This document shows, in pieces, positions 63,367 through 64,000 of a stretch of DNA of 64,000 nucleotides. Under the pieces are notes generated by a model, which saw only the letters and a list, made by a program, of their open reading frames with translations, searched no databases and had not been told where the DNA came from. A program made the translations under genes and the position numbers. Source of the DNA: CAVPDE01 sp963707125. GTDB lineage: Bacteria; Desulfobacterota; DSM-4660; Desulfatiglandales; HGW-15. Every line of letters starts with the position of its first letter. The first letter of the stretch is position 1. Where the stretch lies: positions 1-64,000 of the forward strand of contig CAVPOU010000020.1 in assembly GCA_963707125.1 (NCBI GenBank), given 5' to 3'.

Positions 63367-64000
63367 TCGTTTGAGTCCTCCCCTCTTTTAATGGCACGGT
63401 AGATTTTCGCAATCCCAAGCGAGAGCTTCTTTACCCCAAGGATCATAAAGCCGGCAGCAGCAATCTCCTGGAGAAAGTCCTTTTCGGCCGGGAACCGATG
63501 AACGGATCTTGTTAGATAGGTGTACGCATAGTCTGTCCTGGAGAGCCAGTTGCCTAAAGGCGGCATGATGTGATCGAGGTAGAACCGATAAAGCGTTCCG
63601 AACACAGGGTGGTCCGGACAGTCAAACTCCATGATCCAGAGCTGGCCTCCCTTTTTGAGAACACGCGAAATCTCGTTTAGAACGTCGTGCCTCTCTTCGA
63701 TGTTTCGGATGCCAAAGGCCATGGTCGCGCCATCGATGGAGCCGGCTTTGAGAGGCAACCGGCGGGCATCCCCAAGATTGAGGTCGATACGTCTCCACAG
63801 ACCTTTGGCTTGGACTTTCCTCTGACCGATGGCGAGCATGCGGGGCGAGAAGTCCAGTCCTGCGACCCTTACCCCAGGATGATGAATGCAGATTTCCATA
63901 GCGAGCTCTGCGGTGCCTGTTGCCAGATCCAGGACCACGCCGCCTCGCGGGACCTTGATGGATCTGGCCAGAGTCCGCCTCCACGAGATGTCTCGACCCA
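63363..64000 (-). CDS. ubiE: Ubiquinone/menaquinone C-methyltransferase UbiE (5' end outside window)
   Basis: SAM-dependent methyltransferase of quinone synthesis. The visible part starts GRDISWRRTLARSIKVPRGG, then SAM motif I VVLDLATGTAELAMEI, motif II DGATMAFGIRNIEER and the post-motif KKGGQLWIMEFDCPDHPVFG. About 212 residues are visible; the first 30-50 residues are missing. In an anaerobe the substrate would be demethylmenaquinone. Its stop codon overlaps the ATG of the ATPase-tail frame. Confidence 0.92.
   Translation of the reverse strand, partial: GRDISWRRTLARSIKVPRGGVVLDLATGTAELAMEICIHHPGVRVAGLDFSPRMLAIGQRKVQAKGLWRRIDLNLGDARRLPLKAGSIDGATMAFGIRNIEERHDVLNEISRVLKKGGQLWIMEFDCPDHPVFGTLYRFYLDHIMPPLGNWLSRTDYAYTYLTRSVHRFPAEKDFLQEIAAAGFMILGVKKLSLGIAKIYRAIKRGEDSNE

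Overview
The window is a GC-rich bacterial chromosome segment that most resembles a Desulfobacterota (deltaproteobacterial) genome. The reasons are the gene families present (a tungsten aldehyde:ferredoxin oxidoreductase paired with a polyferredoxin, a DUF6178-like protein, an FmdB zinc ribbon, a lepA-hemW pair, a TRAP transporter next to a D-aminoacylase) and the many dispersed intergenic repeats. This placement is inference from gene content; no rRNA or marker alignment was possible.

Layout. 1-1330: 3' part of glycogen debranching enzyme glgX, frameshifted at its end. 1730-7839: tripartite RND efflux system (acrA-acrB-nodT) with several frameshifts and a small element inserted in the nodT signal peptide. 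7952-21495: a long co-oriented carbohydrate block (pyk, ldh, eno, gap, gpmA, fba, pfk, polyferredoxin, AOR, glgP). 21524-24434 (minus): hemW and lepA. 24826-27099: secreted protein, GH13 glycosidase, small lipoprotein. 27127-30790 (minus): UroD/MetE-like protein, TPR protein, FtsB-like protein, ExbD, ExbB. 31139-32857: DUF6178-like protein. 32914-36239 (minus): ABC-2 exporter with a NEW3-domain protein, then FmdB. 36986-42675: tig-clpP-clpX-lon behind a clear sigma70-type promoter. 42855-43104: tRNA-Val and tRNA-Asp followed by a strong terminator.

43.1-56.4 kb is an accessory zone of low gene density. It holds broken genes (a DUF1566 protein, a DUF2085 membrane protein, truncated HNH and DUF2779 nuclease genes), a RelE/ParE-type toxin-antitoxin pair, an FAH hydrolase next to a metallo-beta-lactamase-fold protein, an ankyrin protein, a PhoD-type phosphatase with an in-frame UGA, an alpha/beta hydrolase, a YbaK-type deacylase, and several short dispersed repeat families. 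56.4-62.3 kb carries a class IV aminotransferase, a TRAP transporter and an N-acyl-D-amino-acid deacylase. 62.7-64.0 kb has a stand-alone KH-domain protein, a membrane fragment resembling the tail of a P1B ATPase, and ubiE running off the window.

Working together. glgX, glgP and the GH13 enzyme could mobilise glycogen or alpha-glucan into the glycolytic block, ending in lactate dehydrogenase. The AOR/polyferredoxin pair inside that block suggests ferredoxin-linked aldehyde oxidation. The TRAP/D-aminoacylase/aminotransferase neighbourhood suggests uptake and breakdown of N-acylated D-amino acids.

Two points affect reading. First, at least eleven single-base frame breaks interrupt otherwise well-conserved genes, often next to short homopolymers; sequencing indels are as likely as real decay. 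Second, the most interesting candidate is the UGA at 52876-52878 in the PhoD-type phosphatase. It falls where this family appears to carry a cysteine and is followed by a hairpin compatible with a bacterial SECIS element.
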